A DNA stretch of 64,000 nucleotides from Sulfuritalea sp. (GTDB lineage: Bacteria > Pseudomonadota > Gammaproteobacteria > Burkholderiales > Rhodocyclaceae), in contig JAMPYF010000021.1 in assembly GCA_023700805.1 (NCBI GenBank), forward strand, positions 1 through 64,000, given 5' to 3'. Position numbers and translations under genes: made by a program. Under the pieces are notes generated by a model that worked only from the letters and a program-made list of their open reading frames with translations, was not told the origin of the DNA and ran no database searches. Shown one piece after another: positions 26,178 through 35,766 of this stretch. The stretch's first letter is position 1; every line of letters begins with the position of its first letter.

Positions 26178-26975
26178 CTACAACTTGCGCAGCACATGCA
26201 CCGTCTGCCAGTCGTCGGGGTCGTGCTCTGCTTTGAAACCGAGCTGGCGCGCGAACTTCAGCATCTTGTGGTTGGCGGACAGCACGAAGCCTTCCATTTC
26301 GGTCAGGCCCTTTTTCTGCGCGATGTCGATCAGCGCGGCCATCAGGCTGCCGGCCAGTCCCGAGCCCTGCCAGGCGTCGTCCACCGCGATCGCGAATTCG
26401 CAGCGGGTGGTGCCGGGGGCGACGACATAACGCGCGACGCCGACCTCGATTTCGCTGCCGCTGTGGGCTTCCGTCGCCACCAGGGCCATGTGGTGCTCGT
26501 AATCGACATTGGTCAGGTACTTGAGCTTGGCCGGCGACAGTTCGTTCATGCTGACCATGAAGCGCTCGTAGCGCGATTCGGTCGACAAGTGGCGCACGAA
26601 GTCGGCCTCGATCCTGGCGTCGTCGGGACGGATCGGGCGGATGCGCACCTGCCGGCCGTCGAACAGCGTGCAGGGATGGTCGAGGCCGCAGGGATAGCCC
26701 GCGCTGTCCGCAGCCGGCACGGCAGCGGGCGCCGCCCGATGTTGGGCGACGCAGCCCACCAGGCCGTCCAGCGTGGCGATGCTGCCGTAATCGCCGGGCG
26801 CGATATCGACGTCGAGTTTTTCGTGCAGGCCGGCGATCACGTTCTGCCAGTCCATCGAATCGAGATCGACCTGACGCCGCAGCGGCTGATCGGGTTTGAG
26901 TTGGCCGACATCCAGTTCCGGCGCGATCGACTTCAGGGTTTCCAGCACAGCCTGCCTGATTTGCCGCTCATCCAT
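26178..26975 (-). CDS. Acyl-carrier domain fused to GNAT acetyltransferase
   Basis: A 265-residue two-domain protein. Residues 1-80 resemble an acyl carrier protein, with DLDSMDWQNVIAGLHEKLDV offering the phosphopantetheine Ser. Residues 105-265 are a GNAT domain of the protein-acetyltransferase (PatZ C-terminal) type: IRPIRPDDARIEADFVRHLS, then a core DDAWQGSGLAGSLMAALIDI where the acetyl-CoA loop is QGSGLAG. The start at ATG 26975 excludes a long upstream shadow. It follows meaB on the minus strand by 38 bases. A role acylating enzymes of the B12 pathway, or transferring an acyl group from its own carrier arm, is speculation. Confidence 0.75.
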   Translation of the reverse strand: MDERQIRQAVLETLKSIAPELDVGQLKPDQPLRRQVDLDSMDWQNVIAGLHEKLDVDIAPGDYGSIATLDGLVGCVAQHRAAPAAVPAADSAGYPCGLDHPCTLFDGRQVRIRPIRPDDARIEADFVRHLSTESRYERFMVSMNELSPAKLKYLTNVDYEHHMALVATEAHSGSEIEVGVARYVVAPGTTRCEFAIAVDDAWQGSGLAGSLMAALIDIAQKKGLTEMEGFVLSANHKMLKFARQLGFKAEHDPDDWQTVHVLRKL

Positions 26976-27013
26976 GCCTGCAGTCCTTTGCGTTTGGGCA
27001 GGGCCTGCCCAAT

Positions 27014-28087
27014 TCAGGCGGCGTGCCTGAACACCAGGTGCATTCTGCCACCGGCAGCATCCATTTCTTCGACCACGCAATCCAGATGCATTTCCGCTGC
27101 CAGCAGTATCAGTCCGGCAGCGGCAGCCCCGAGTTGAAATGCCTCGCCGCCCGAGCGCAGCGTGCAAATCACGCCCAGCCTGCCGTCCTCCCCGCCCGAA
27201 GCCCCGTGCTGCAACTGCAGCGACAGGCTGCCGGCCCAATCGAAAGGCAGGCGGCGTTCGAGTTCGGCGCGCAGCTGGTCGAAGCAGGCGGCCAGCGCAG
27301 TCCCTGCGGGCGCTGCCGGGCCGGCCGCCGTTTGCCGCGCCAAGCGCGGCACGCTGCGGGCGCGGCCCAGCACGGCCTCGGCCAGCGCGGCGATGCCCTC
27401 GCCGGAAAGCGCGCTGACCGGATGGATCGGCGGTGCATTGCGCCATAGCGGCGCGACGGTCTGCAGGGCCTGGCAGGCGCGCCTGGCGCCGTCGGTGTCG
27501 CACTTGGTCACCACCAGCAGATCCGCCAGTTCGAGGATGCCGGCCTTGATCGCCTGCATCTCGTCGCCGAGCCCAGGCGGGAACACCACCAGCAGCGAAT
27601 CGGCCAGCCGCGCGACGTCGATCTCGGACTGGCCGGTGCCGACGGTTTCCACCAGCACCAGGTCGTAGCCGGCGGCATCCATCAATTGCACCATCTGGCG
27701 CGCGGCGCCGGTCAGGCCGCCGAGGCTGCCGCGCGTGGCGGTCGAGCGGATGAAGGAGCGATTGTCGTCGTCGGCTTCGCCGATGCGGAAGCGGTCGCCG
27801 AGCAAGGCCCCGCCGCTGACCGGGCTCGACGGATCGACCGCCAGCACGGCCACGCGCTGCCCGAGTTGCAGGAAATGCCGCACCATGACGCCGACCAGCG
27901 TGGACTTGCCGGCGCCCGGCGGCCCGGTGATGCCGATTACATGAGCCCGGCCCAGCCTCTGCGCCAGCCGCGCCAGCAGCGCGGCGGCGGCGGCGGGATC
28001 GCGCTCGGCCAGCGACAGCGCCCGCGCCAGGGCCGGCCGTTCTGCCGCGGCGATGCCGCGCGCCAATTCATCAAGCGAAACACCCAT
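27014..28087 (-). CDS. meaB: MeaB/ArgK-type G3E GTPase, B12-mutase chaperone
   Basis: A 357-residue G3E GTPase. It has the P-loop GITGPPGAGKSTLVG near residue 53, DPSSPVSGGALLGDR, VETVGTGQSEIDVA and the specificity motif VTKCD. MeaB proteins gate adenosylcobalamin delivery to methylmalonyl-CoA-type mutases and protect them from inactivation. The gene is divergent from the regulator and the iaa run, which contains a split B12 mutase, so it is the natural partner of IaaGH. The C-terminal 90 residues are Ala-rich and lack the usual dimerisation arm sequence, which is unusual. Confidence 0.85.
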   Translation of the reverse strand: MGVSLDELARGIAAAERPALARALSLAERDPAAAAALLARLAQRLGRAHVIGITGPPGAGKSTLVGVMVRHFLQLGQRVAVLAVDPSSPVSGGALLGDRFRIGEADDDNRSFIRSTATRGSLGGLTGAARQMVQLMDAAGYDLVLVETVGTGQSEIDVARLADSLLVVFPPGLGDEMQAIKAGILELADLLVVTKCDTDGARRACQALQTVAPLWRNAPPIHPVSALSGEGIAALAEAVLGRARSVPRLARQTAAGPAAPAGTALAACFDQLRAELERRLPFDWAGSLSLQLQHGASGGEDGRLGVICTLRSGGEAFQLGAAAAGLILLAAEMHLDCVVEEMDAAGGRMHLVFRHAA

Positions 28088-28105
28088 CTTTTGCCACCTG
28101 TCCTA

Positions 28106-28136
28106 TTGACACTCCCGATGTACTGCGTATACAGTA
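28106..28136 (+). promoter_or_regulatory. Promoter of GntR/iaa operon with overlapping GntR-type operator
   Basis: TTGACA (28106-28111), a 16-base spacer and TATACA (28128-28133). TACTG-CGTATA-CAGTA (28121-28136) is an inverted repeat centred on GTATAC, the core typical of FCD-subfamily GntR sites, and it covers the -10. This suggests autorepression by the adjacent GntR protein, and perhaps control of meaB in the other direction. Confidence 0.65.
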
Positions 28137-28181
28137 TCCAGTATTCCATGACGCGAGCGCAATAGCGCAAATGATTCTGCC

Positions 28182-28889
28182 ATGAACACGTCGATCAAAC
28201 CCCTAGAAAGACCCGCCGGCCTGGCCGATCGCGTGTATCACCAGTTGCGCGACAACATCGGCAGCCACCAGATCCGCCCCGGCGAACGCCTGCAGGAAGT
28301 CAGCCTCGCCGCGCAGCTCGGCGTCTCGCGCACCCCGGTGCGCGAAGCGCTGGCGCGACTCGAAAGCGAAGGCATGATCGCGGTCGAGGGACGCGGCTTC
28401 GTGGTGCCGGAACTGACCGACGCCGACATCGAGGAAATCTACCAGTTGCGCTTCCTGCTGGAACCCGCCGCGGCCCGCACCGCTGTTGCCGAAATCAGCA
28501 GCACCGCCGATCTGGCCAGCATGGCCGCGGCGATCGACGAAGCCACGGCCGCCGACAAGAACGGCGACTTCCGCGCCTTCCTTGAAGCCAACAGCCGCTT
28601 CCACAATGCCTGGCGCGCGCTGATTCCGAATCGGCGCATGTCCAAGCTGCTCGACCAGTATGTGGGCCATGTGCGCTTCCTGCGGGTACTGACCCTGGGC
28701 GACGCGAGCGCCCGCAAGACTGCGCTGACCGGCATGAAGAACATTCACGCCGCATTCAAGAAACGGGATCCGGATGCCGCTGCCGCGGCGATGCACAAGC
28801 ACCTCGAAGCGGCCAAGCACTTTCTCATCACGGCCATTGAAGAGATCGATCAGGAGAAGGAGGCGGAACAAACCGCCTCGGTGCGCTAA
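28182..28889 (+). CDS. GntR-family (FCD) transcriptional regulator
   Basis: A 235-residue regulator. The N-terminal winged helix has RLQEVSLAAQLGVSRTPVRE near residue 33 and a wing ending EGRGFVVPEL. The FCD domain from about residue 85 shows LRFLLEPAAARTAV and ANSRFHNAWRALIPN, with the Asp/His metal-ligand spacing of the family. Such proteins sense carboxylic acids or CoA esters. It is first in the rightward iaa run, with an operator-like repeat over its own promoter. The effector may be indoleacetate or an acyl-CoA. Confidence 0.85.
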   Translation: MNTSIKPLERPAGLADRVYHQLRDNIGSHQIRPGERLQEVSLAAQLGVSRTPVREALARLESEGMIAVEGRGFVVPELTDADIEEIYQLRFLLEPAAARTAVAEISSTADLASMAAAIDEATAADKNGDFRAFLEANSRFHNAWRALIPNRRMSKLLDQYVGHVRFLRVLTLGDASARKTALTGMKNIHAAFKKRDPDAAAAAMHKHLEAAKHFLITAIEEIDQEKEAEQTASVR

Positions 28890-28972
28890 GACCGCCCTTC
28901 CCCACCGATCACCGGCGCGGCGGCACGGCCCCGCCCGGAACCCCCGATATCACGCATGAACGGACTAGCGAA

Positions 28973-30178
28973 ATGACCTACAAAGCAGAAATTCCCTACG
29001 GCGCCTATTGGAGCACGCCTTTCGCCCGCTGGCAGGGCAGCTTCGCCAACCTGCACAGCATCGAATTCGCCGCCCATGTGGCGAAGCTGGAACTGGCCAA
29101 GCGCAAGATCGACCCGAAGTGCTTCGACTACGGCGCGCTCGGCTTTTCCGTGCCGCAAAAGTATTCCTTCTACGGCCTGCCCTGGCTCACCGGCATGATA
29201 GGCGCCAGCCAGGCCGGCGGCCCGACGCTGATGCAGGCCTGCGCCACCGGCGTGCGCACGCTGCTCGCCGCAACGCAGGAAATCGAGACCGGCATGGCGA
29301 CCACCGCGCTCGCCATCAATTGCGACCGCACCTCGAACGGACCCCACCTCTATTACCCGAATCCGCGCGGCCCCGGCGGCACCGGCATGGCCGAAGACTG
29401 GGTCATGGACAATTTCAACTGTGATCCGCTGGGCAAGCACGCGATGCTGCAGACCGCGGAAAACGTCGCCAGGAAACACGGTATCGGCACGGCCGAACAG
29501 CACGAACTGGTGCTGCGCCGCGAGGAGCAGTACCGCCAGTCGCTGGAGAACGACTCGGCCTTTTTGCGCCGCTACATGACCCTGCCCTTCGAGGTGCCGG
29601 CGCCCAACTTCAAGAAGACCGCCGGCACCCTGGCCGGCGACGAAGGTGTCTCGCAATCGACGGTCGAAGGCCTGGCCAAACTCAAGCCGGTGATGGAAGG
29701 CGGCACCGTGACCTACGGCGGCCAGACCCATCCGGCCGACGGCAATGCGGCGATCGTCGTCACCACGCGTGACAAGGCGCGCGAACTGTCCACCGATCCG
29801 AAGATCGCCGTGCGCCTGCACGGCTTCGGCCTGGCCCGCGTGCCGCTGGCCTACATGCCGGAAGCCATGCTGCCGGCCGCACAGCGCGCGCTGGCGCAGG
29901 CCGCCAAGAAGGTCGCCGACATGAAGGCGATCAAGACCCACAACCCGTTTGCGGTGAACGACCTGTTCTTCGCCAAGGAAACCGGCTGCGACCTGAAGGC
30001 CATGAACAACTATGGCTGCTCGCTGGTCTGGGGCCATCCGCAGGCGCCGATGGGCACGCGCGCCATCATCGAGCTGATCGAGGAACTGGCCCTCAAGGGC
30101 GGCGGCTTCGGCCTGTTCACCGGCTGCGCCGCGGGCGACACGGCCATGTCGGTAGTACTCGAAGTCTGCGACGCCTGA
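28973..30178 (+). CDS. Thiolase, probably for 2-aminobenzoylacetyl-CoA
   Basis: A 401-residue thiolase. The nucleophile is Cys90 in MQACATGVRTLLAA; later motifs are NPFAVNDLFFAKETG, GHPQAPMGTR (His) and TGCAAGDTAMS (Cys), which complete the catalytic set. In the indoleacetate pathway the last step is thiolytic cleavage of 2-aminobenzoylacetyl-CoA to 2-aminobenzoyl-CoA and acetyl-CoA. It is 10 bases before iaaB. By gene order it could be the iaaA of other iaa clusters, but I am not sure of that symbol. A general beta-ketothiolase role is the alternative. Confidence 0.8.
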   Translation: MTYKAEIPYGAYWSTPFARWQGSFANLHSIEFAAHVAKLELAKRKIDPKCFDYGALGFSVPQKYSFYGLPWLTGMIGASQAGGPTLMQACATGVRTLLAATQEIETGMATTALAINCDRTSNGPHLYYPNPRGPGGTGMAEDWVMDNFNCDPLGKHAMLQTAENVARKHGIGTAEQHELVLRREEQYRQSLENDSAFLRRYMTLPFEVPAPNFKKTAGTLAGDEGVSQSTVEGLAKLKPVMEGGTVTYGGQTHPADGNAAIVVTTRDKARELSTDPKIAVRLHGFGLARVPLAYMPEAMLPAAQRALAQAAKKVADMKAIKTHNPFAVNDLFFAKETGCDLKAMNNYGCSLVWGHPQAPMGTRAIIELIEELALKGGGFGLFTGCAAGDTAMSVVLEVCDA

Positions 30179-30188
30179 GGCTGCCCGC

Positions 30189-31739
30189 ATGAACGTGTCC
30201 GACTGGATAGACCACAATGCCGGGCTGATGCCCGACAAGACGGCCATTCGTTTTCCCGGCCGCGATGTTTCCTATGCGCAACTGGCGGCCCTGATCGAAC
30301 AACTCGCTGCGGCGCTGGCCGCCTCGGGTGTCAGACGCGGCGGCTGCGTCGCCTACCTCGGCTTCAACAGCCCGGAAATGCTCGCGCTGCTGTTTGCCTG
30401 CGCGCGCCTCGGCGCCATGTTCATGCCGCTCAACTGGCGCCTGGCCGCGCCCGAGCACCGGCAGATGCTGGAAGACTGCCCGCCCGCGCTGCTCTTCGTC
30501 GAGCCGCAGTATGTCGCCCAGACCAACGCCTTCCGCGATGCATTGAGCGCCATGACCCTGGTCAGCTTCGGCCCGGCCGACGCCGGCTGGATTTCCTGGG
30601 CGGACTTCTGCGGGCGCGCCGCCGGCCCCGCGCCCGCCGTTCCCGCCGTTCCATTTGACCCGGAAATCGGCGCGGACGACACGCTGCTGATCTGCTACAC
30701 CTCGGGCTCCACCGGCAAGCCCAAAGGCGTGCTGCTGACGCAGCGCGCGATCGAATGCAATGCTGCCAACAGCGCCGACATGCACGAGCTGACGGCTGAC
30801 GACGTGATACTCACCACCCTGCCGCTGTTCCATGTCGGCGGGCTCAACAACCAGACCACGCCCGCCCTGCAGGCCGGCTGCACGGTGGTGCTGCATCCCA
30901 AGTTCGATGCTGACGCCACCTTCGATGCCATCGAACAGGACGGCATCACGCTGACGGTGCTGGTGCCGGCCCAGCTCGACATCATGATGGCGCATCGCCG
31001 GTGGGCCAGCGCCAACTTTTCCGGCCTGCGCATGATCACCACCGGCTCGACCATCGTGCCGCGCCACGTGATCCACGCCGTGCATGCCAAGGGCGTGCCC
31101 CTGGTGCAGGTCTACGGTTCCACCGAAACCTGCCCGATCGCGGTGTATCTGAAGGCCGAGGATGCGCTGCGCAAGGTCGGCTCCACCGGCAAGGTCGCAG
31201 CGCGCTGTCGGTTGCGCATCGTCGAACGCTTCGGCACCGACGTGGTGCCCGGCGCCACCGGCGAGATCGTGGTGCAAGGCGACAACGTCATGTCCGGCTA
31301 CTGGAAGGCCCCGCAGACCACCGCCGCGGTGCTGGTCGACGGCTGGTTCCACACCGGCGACATGGGCCATCAGGACGAGGAAGGCTATCTCTACGTCGAT
31401 GGCCGCAGCAAGGACATGATCATCTCGGGCGGCGAGAACATCTATCCGGCCGAGATCGAGAACCTGCTGATCGAATCGCCCGCCATCGCCGAAGCCTCGG
31501 TGATCGGCCGGCCCGACGAACGCTGGGGCGAAATCGTGGTCGCCGTGGTTGTGCCCAGGGCCGATTGCCGGCTCACCGCAGAGCAGGTGCTGCAGTTGCT
31601 CGACGGCCGCATCGCCCGCTACAAGCAGCCCAAGGAAGTCATCGTGGTCGAGGCTTTGCCGAAGACCGCGCTGGGCAAGATACGCAAGGAAGACGTGCGG
31701 CAGATGGTCGCCCGCGCAAGCTGTTCCCAATCAACGTAG
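30189..31739 (+). CDS. iaaB: Indoleacetate-CoA ligase-like AMP-forming acyl-CoA synthetase
   Basis: A 516-residue ANL enzyme with ICYTSGSTGKPKGVLL near residue 172, YGSTETCP, WFHTGDMGHQDEEGYLYVDG, GRSKDMIISGGENIYP and the C-terminal catalytic Lys in PKTALGKIRKED. The family is fatty-acyl/aryl-CoA synthetase. In the characterised iaa cluster of Aromatoleum a ligase of this type activates indoleacetate, and the neighbours here match that cluster. Exact substrate cannot be read from the sequence. Confidence 0.75.
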   Translation: MNVSDWIDHNAGLMPDKTAIRFPGRDVSYAQLAALIEQLAAALAASGVRRGGCVAYLGFNSPEMLALLFACARLGAMFMPLNWRLAAPEHRQMLEDCPPALLFVEPQYVAQTNAFRDALSAMTLVSFGPADAGWISWADFCGRAAGPAPAVPAVPFDPEIGADDTLLICYTSGSTGKPKGVLLTQRAIECNAANSADMHELTADDVILTTLPLFHVGGLNNQTTPALQAGCTVVLHPKFDADATFDAIEQDGITLTVLVPAQLDIMMAHRRWASANFSGLRMITTGSTIVPRHVIHAVHAKGVPLVQVYGSTETCPIAVYLKAEDALRKVGSTGKVAARCRLRIVERFGTDVVPGATGEIVVQGDNVMSGYWKAPQTTAAVLVDGWFHTGDMGHQDEEGYLYVDGRSKDMIISGGENIYPAEIENLLIESPAIAEASVIGRPDERWGEIVVAVVVPRADCRLTAEQVLQLLDGRIARYKQPKEVIVVEALPKTALGKIRKEDVRQMVARASCSQST

Positions 31740-31763
31740 TCCAGCAATGACGGAGAAAACTTT

Positions 31764-33890
31764 ATGGCGCTAAAGATCGGAATCGACGTCGGCGGCACCT
31801 TCACCGACTTCGTGGTCACACGCGACGACGCCGAACCGGCAATCTTCAAGACCCTGTCGACGCCGGCCGATCCCTCGATCGCCGTCGTCAATGGTCTCAC
31901 CGACATCGCCGCGAGCATGAAGCCGCCGCTGACGCTGGAAGCCTTCGCGCCGACCATCGACACCATCGTGCACGGCACCACGGTGACCACCAATGCCACC
32001 CTGACCGGCACCGGCGCCAAGTGCGGCCTGCTGACCACCGAAGGCGTGCGCGACGCGCTGGAGATGCGCCGCGGCATCCGCGAGGAGCAGTACAACAACC
32101 GCTACACCAACGTCAAGCCCCTGGTGCCGCGCTACCTGCGCGCCGGCATCCGCGGCCGCCTCGACCGCCACGGCGCCGAGACCGCAGCGCTCGACCTGGC
32201 GCAGATCAAGCAAGCCATCGATCTGTTCAAGCAGGAAAGTGTTTCGGCGGTGTCGATCTGCTTCATGAATTCCTTTGCCAACCCGGCCCACGAGCAGGCG
32301 GCGGCGGAACTGGTGAGGAAGGAAATGCCCGGCGCCTATCTCTCGGTGTCCACCGACCTGCTGCCCTCGATCCGCTTCTACGAGCGCGTCAGCACCACGG
32401 CGCTGAATTCCTATGTCGGCCCCAAGCTCAACCATTACCTCGACCAGTTGGTCGGCCGCCTCAAGGGCATCGGCTTCCACGGCCTGCTCTTGATCATGCA
32501 GTCCAACGGCGGCGTCATCACGCCCCAGCTGGCGCGCGAGAAAGCCGCGCTGACGCTGCTCTCCGGCCCCGCCGGCGGCCCCGGCGCCGGCCTGTTCTAC
32601 GTGCGCCTGCACGGCCAGAACAAGTGCATCACCACCGACATGGGCGGCACCAGTTTCGAAGCCTCGGTCGCCGTCGATGCGCCGATGATCAAGAACGACG
32701 GCGAGATCGCCCGCCACAAAATCGCCCTGCCCATGCTCGACATCCACACCATCGGCGCTGGCGGCGGCTCGATCGGCTGGCTCGACGAGGGCGGCATGCT
32801 GCGCATGGGTCCGCAAAGCGCCGGCGCCGATCCCGGTCCGGCCTGCTACAGCAAGGGCGGCAGGCTGCCGGCCACCACCGACGCCAACGTGGTGCTGGGC
32901 TACCTCGACCCCGGCTTCTTCGCCGGCGGCAGGATGAAGCTCGATGCCGCCGCCGCGCGCGCCGCGATCGAGGAACACATCGCCAAACCCATGGGCCTGT
33001 CGGTCGAGGAGGCCGCGGCCGGCATGTACCGCGTCGCCTGCAACAACATGGCCCAGGGCGTGCGCGAAGTCACCATCAAGCGCGGCTTCGATCCGCGCGA
33101 ATTTCCCTTCATTCCCGCCGGCGGCGCCGGCCCGATCCACTCCTGCCTGATCTGCAGCGAGCTCGAAATCCCGCTGCAGATCGTGCCGCGCGAATCCTCG
33201 GTGCTGTGCGCCTTCGGCATGCTGATGAGCGAGCTCAAGCACGACTTCGTGCGTACCTTCGTCTCCCGCCTCGAAGCCATCGACTGGGCCAGGCTCACGA
33301 CGATGATCGACGAGATGTCGGCGGACGGCACGCGGCAACTGGTCGAGGAGCGCATCGCCGAAGAGCGCCGGCGCTACGAAGTCAAGTTCGACTGCCGCTA
33401 TATCAAGCAGTACCACGAGGTGTCGTTCAGCGTGCCGCGCGAACTGATCGACGGCCGCGACACGATTTCCATCGCCGCCGCCTTCAACGCCGAGCACAAC
33501 CGGCTCTACGGCTACTCGCTGGAAGCCGAGAAGACGCCGATCGAGATCATCAACGTCCGCGTCCAGGCCATCGGCATCACCGACAAGCCGACCTATCGGC
33601 AGGAGACCTGGGGTGGGGCCGATGCCTCGGGCGCGCTGAAAGGCAGGCGCAGCATGTACATCCCGGAAACCAAGACCTTCAGGGAAACGCCGGTCTATGA
33701 CGGCCACCGGATGCATTACGGCAACCGCGTCGAAGGGCCGGCCATGATCGAACAGGAGACCACGGCGATTTTCGTCAGCTCGTCCTACGACTGCGCGGTC
33801 GATGCGCTGGGTTCTTTCGTCATCTGGCAGAAGGGCCGCGAGGATCTCGCCGCGGCCTGTTTCAAGCAACCCGAGGAGGCACTGGCATGA
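31764..33890 (+). CDS. iaaC: Oxindoleacetate lactamase-type ATP-dependent hydantoinase, HyuA-like subunit
   Basis: A 708-residue HyuA/5-oxoprolinase-type subunit. The ATPase core opens with IGIDVGGTFTDFVVT, continues VHGTTVTTNATL, and has TDMGGTSFEASV and IGAGGGSIGW near residue 330, typical of the sugar-kinase/Hsp70-like fold. It would use ATP to open the lactam ring of oxindole-3-acetate to (2-aminophenyl)succinate. It overlaps iaaE by ATGA. Related enzymes include acetone and acetophenone carboxylases, but no third small subunit of that kind is present. The length is normal for HyuA. Confidence 0.75.
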   Translation: MALKIGIDVGGTFTDFVVTRDDAEPAIFKTLSTPADPSIAVVNGLTDIAASMKPPLTLEAFAPTIDTIVHGTTVTTNATLTGTGAKCGLLTTEGVRDALEMRRGIREEQYNNRYTNVKPLVPRYLRAGIRGRLDRHGAETAALDLAQIKQAIDLFKQESVSAVSICFMNSFANPAHEQAAAELVRKEMPGAYLSVSTDLLPSIRFYERVSTTALNSYVGPKLNHYLDQLVGRLKGIGFHGLLLIMQSNGGVITPQLAREKAALTLLSGPAGGPGAGLFYVRLHGQNKCITTDMGGTSFEASVAVDAPMIKNDGEIARHKIALPMLDIHTIGAGGGSIGWLDEGGMLRMGPQSAGADPGPACYSKGGRLPATTDANVVLGYLDPGFFAGGRMKLDAAAARAAIEEHIAKPMGLSVEEAAAGMYRVACNNMAQGVREVTIKRGFDPREFPFIPAGGAGPIHSCLICSELEIPLQIVPRESSVLCAFGMLMSELKHDFVRTFVSRLEAIDWARLTTMIDEMSADGTRQLVEERIAEERRRYEVKFDCRYIKQYHEVSFSVPRELIDGRDTISIAAAFNAEHNRLYGYSLEAEKTPIEIINVRVQAIGITDKPTYRQETWGGADASGALKGRRSMYIPETKTFRETPVYDGHRMHYGNRVEGPAMIEQETTAIFVSSSYDCAVDALGSFVIWQKGREDLAAACFKQPEEALA

Positions 33891-35566
33891 GCACCAAGAT
33901 CGACCCCATCCTGCTCTCCGTCTATGCGCGGACCTTCAAGTCGATCACCGACGAGATGAGCATCTCGATGGAGCAGACCACGCGTTCGCCCATCCTCTGC
34001 GAGGCCAAGGACTACGTCACCGGACTCTACGACGCCGACGGCAACATGCTGGAGCAGACCGAGAACCTGCCCATCCTGGCCTTCTCGCTGGCGCCGGTGT
34101 GCAAGTACATCAAGGAATACTTCGGCGACGAGATCTATCCCGGCGACGTGATCTTCCACAACGACGTGTTCAGCCTGGGCAACCAGAACAACGACGTCGC
34201 CGCCTTCAAGCCGGTGTTCTTCGAGGACAAGCTGGTGGCGTGGACGGCGGTCAAGGGCCACCAGGCCGACATCGGCGGCAATGTCGCCGGCGGCTACAAC
34301 CCGAACGCGGTCGAGGTCTGGCAGGAGGCCCTGCGCATTCCGCCGGTCAAGGTGGTCGAGCGCGGCAAGCTGCGCCGTGACGTCTGGAACCTGATCTTCG
34401 CCAACGTGCGCCTCGACATCGTGCAGCACGACATGAAGGCCGAGATGGGCGCCTGCACGGTCGGCGAGCGGCGCCTGCTGGAACTGCTGAAGAAATACGG
34501 CGTGGCCAGCTACGAGAGCCACAAGCAGGCGCTGTTCGAGGCCACGCGCAAGATGATGGAAGCCGAGATCGCCAAGATCCCCAACGGCAACTACTCGGGC
34601 GAGGGCTACGTGTATTACGACGGCCGTTTCGTCGGCTCGAAATACACCATCCGCGTGGACATCGAAGTCAAGGACAAGCGCATCAAGTTCGACTACTCGA
34701 GGACCGACCCGCAGACCAACGGCTTCGTGAACGGCACCTTTACCTCCAGCGCCTCGGCAACCATCCTGACCCTGCTGCAGATGGTCAATCCCGACATCCC
34801 GCACAACGAGGGCATGGTGCAGCCGATCGAAATCGTGATCCCGAGCGGCACGATACTGAATGCCGCCTACCCGAAGGCCACCACCTTCGGCAACCACCTC
34901 TGCCCGCCCAACGCCGACGCCATCCAGCGCGCGCTGGCCCCGGTGATGCCCGACCGCGTCACGGCCGGCTGGAACAACCTGCTGGCCTCGCTGACCACCG
35001 GCATCGACCCGAAAAACAACGAGAAGTACGTCGACATCGGCTTCATGGGCTTGAAGGGCGGCTCCGGCGCCATGCTCGGCACCGACGGCTACGACCACAT
35101 CGGCATGATCGACGCCTCGGGCGGCGTGCTCGACCAGGACTACGAAATGTTCGAGCAGCAGACGCCGCATACGCTGATCAAGCACGAGCTGCTGACCGAT
35201 TCGGCCGGCGCCGGCCAATGGCGCGGCGGCCTCGGGGTCGAAACCATATTCAAGATCGGCTCCGACGACACGCAACTGGTGACCTTCGGCGACGGCGACT
35301 TCGAACCGGCCTTCGGCCTGTTCGGCGGCGGTGAAGGCGGCCTCAACTTCATCCGCCTGCACTACCCCGACGGCCAGACCGTGGTGCCTAAGAACAAGGA
35401 CCTGATCACCGGCGTGCCCAAGGGCACCACCTACCACCAGGTCGCCAGCGGCGGCGGCGGTTACGGCGACCCGAAGAAACGCGACCGCAAGCTGCTGGCC
35501 GAGGAGATTCGCAATGGCGTGATCACGCCCGAGGCGGCTGCTCGGGATTACGGTTTCGTCGAGTGA
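33887..35566 (+). CDS. iaaE: Oxindoleacetate lactamase-type hydantoinase, HyuB-like subunit
   Basis: A 559-residue HyuB-type subunit that pairs with iaaC. Recognisable elements are ARTFKSITDEMSISMEQTTR at the N-terminus, HNDVFSLGNQNNDVAAFKPVF with GHQADIGGNVAGGY (metal-binding His/Asp residues), and GAGQWRGGLGVE near residue 445. The subunit holds the hydrolytic site. A gap of 336 bases with strong palindromes separates it from iaaF, which may divide the transcript. Confidence 0.75.
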   Translation: MSTKIDPILLSVYARTFKSITDEMSISMEQTTRSPILCEAKDYVTGLYDADGNMLEQTENLPILAFSLAPVCKYIKEYFGDEIYPGDVIFHNDVFSLGNQNNDVAAFKPVFFEDKLVAWTAVKGHQADIGGNVAGGYNPNAVEVWQEALRIPPVKVVERGKLRRDVWNLIFANVRLDIVQHDMKAEMGACTVGERRLLELLKKYGVASYESHKQALFEATRKMMEAEIAKIPNGNYSGEGYVYYDGRFVGSKYTIRVDIEVKDKRIKFDYSRTDPQTNGFVNGTFTSSASATILTLLQMVNPDIPHNEGMVQPIEIVIPSGTILNAAYPKATTFGNHLCPPNADAIQRALAPVMPDRVTAGWNNLLASLTTGIDPKNNEKYVDIGFMGLKGGSGAMLGTDGYDHIGMIDASGGVLDQDYEMFEQQTPHTLIKHELLTDSAGAGQWRGGLGVETIFKIGSDDTQLVTFGDGDFEPAFGLFGGGEGGLNFIRLHYPDGQTVVPKNKDLITGVPKGTTYHQVASGGGGYGDPKKRDRKLLAEEIRNGVITPEAAARDYGFVE

Positions 35567-35621
35567 GCGCTGAGATGACACACCCGGTTCCCGCATTGAG
35601 GCTGGCGGGCTCGGACCGCCA

Positions 35622-35703
35622 GGGCATGCTGCTCCGCTCCATGTCCCCCGTCGTAGGCCTTCGGCCCACTCCTCCTCCTTTACTTACGCGGAGCAGCATG
35701 CCC
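35622..35703 (+). repeat. Palindromic element A (conserved core, private arms)
   Basis: Perfect 16-bp arms, GGGCATGCTGCTCCGC and its complement, extend outward imperfectly to about 29 bp. They enclose a 50-base core that begins TCCATGTCCCCCG and ends CTCCTCCTTTACTTAC, with a small GGCCTTCGGCC hairpin in the middle. Confidence 0.75.
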
Positions 35704-35766
35704 TACCGGCCCGAGCGGTTGCCGCCGTGCCTCTTTGGCGGTTCAAAGGCAACGGCGTATCCCGCC

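Noticed and set aside
31764..35566. Acetone or acetophenone carboxylase
   Set aside because: The HyuA/HyuB pair fits these enzymes, but no small third subunit is present and the surrounding genes match the indoleacetate pathway.
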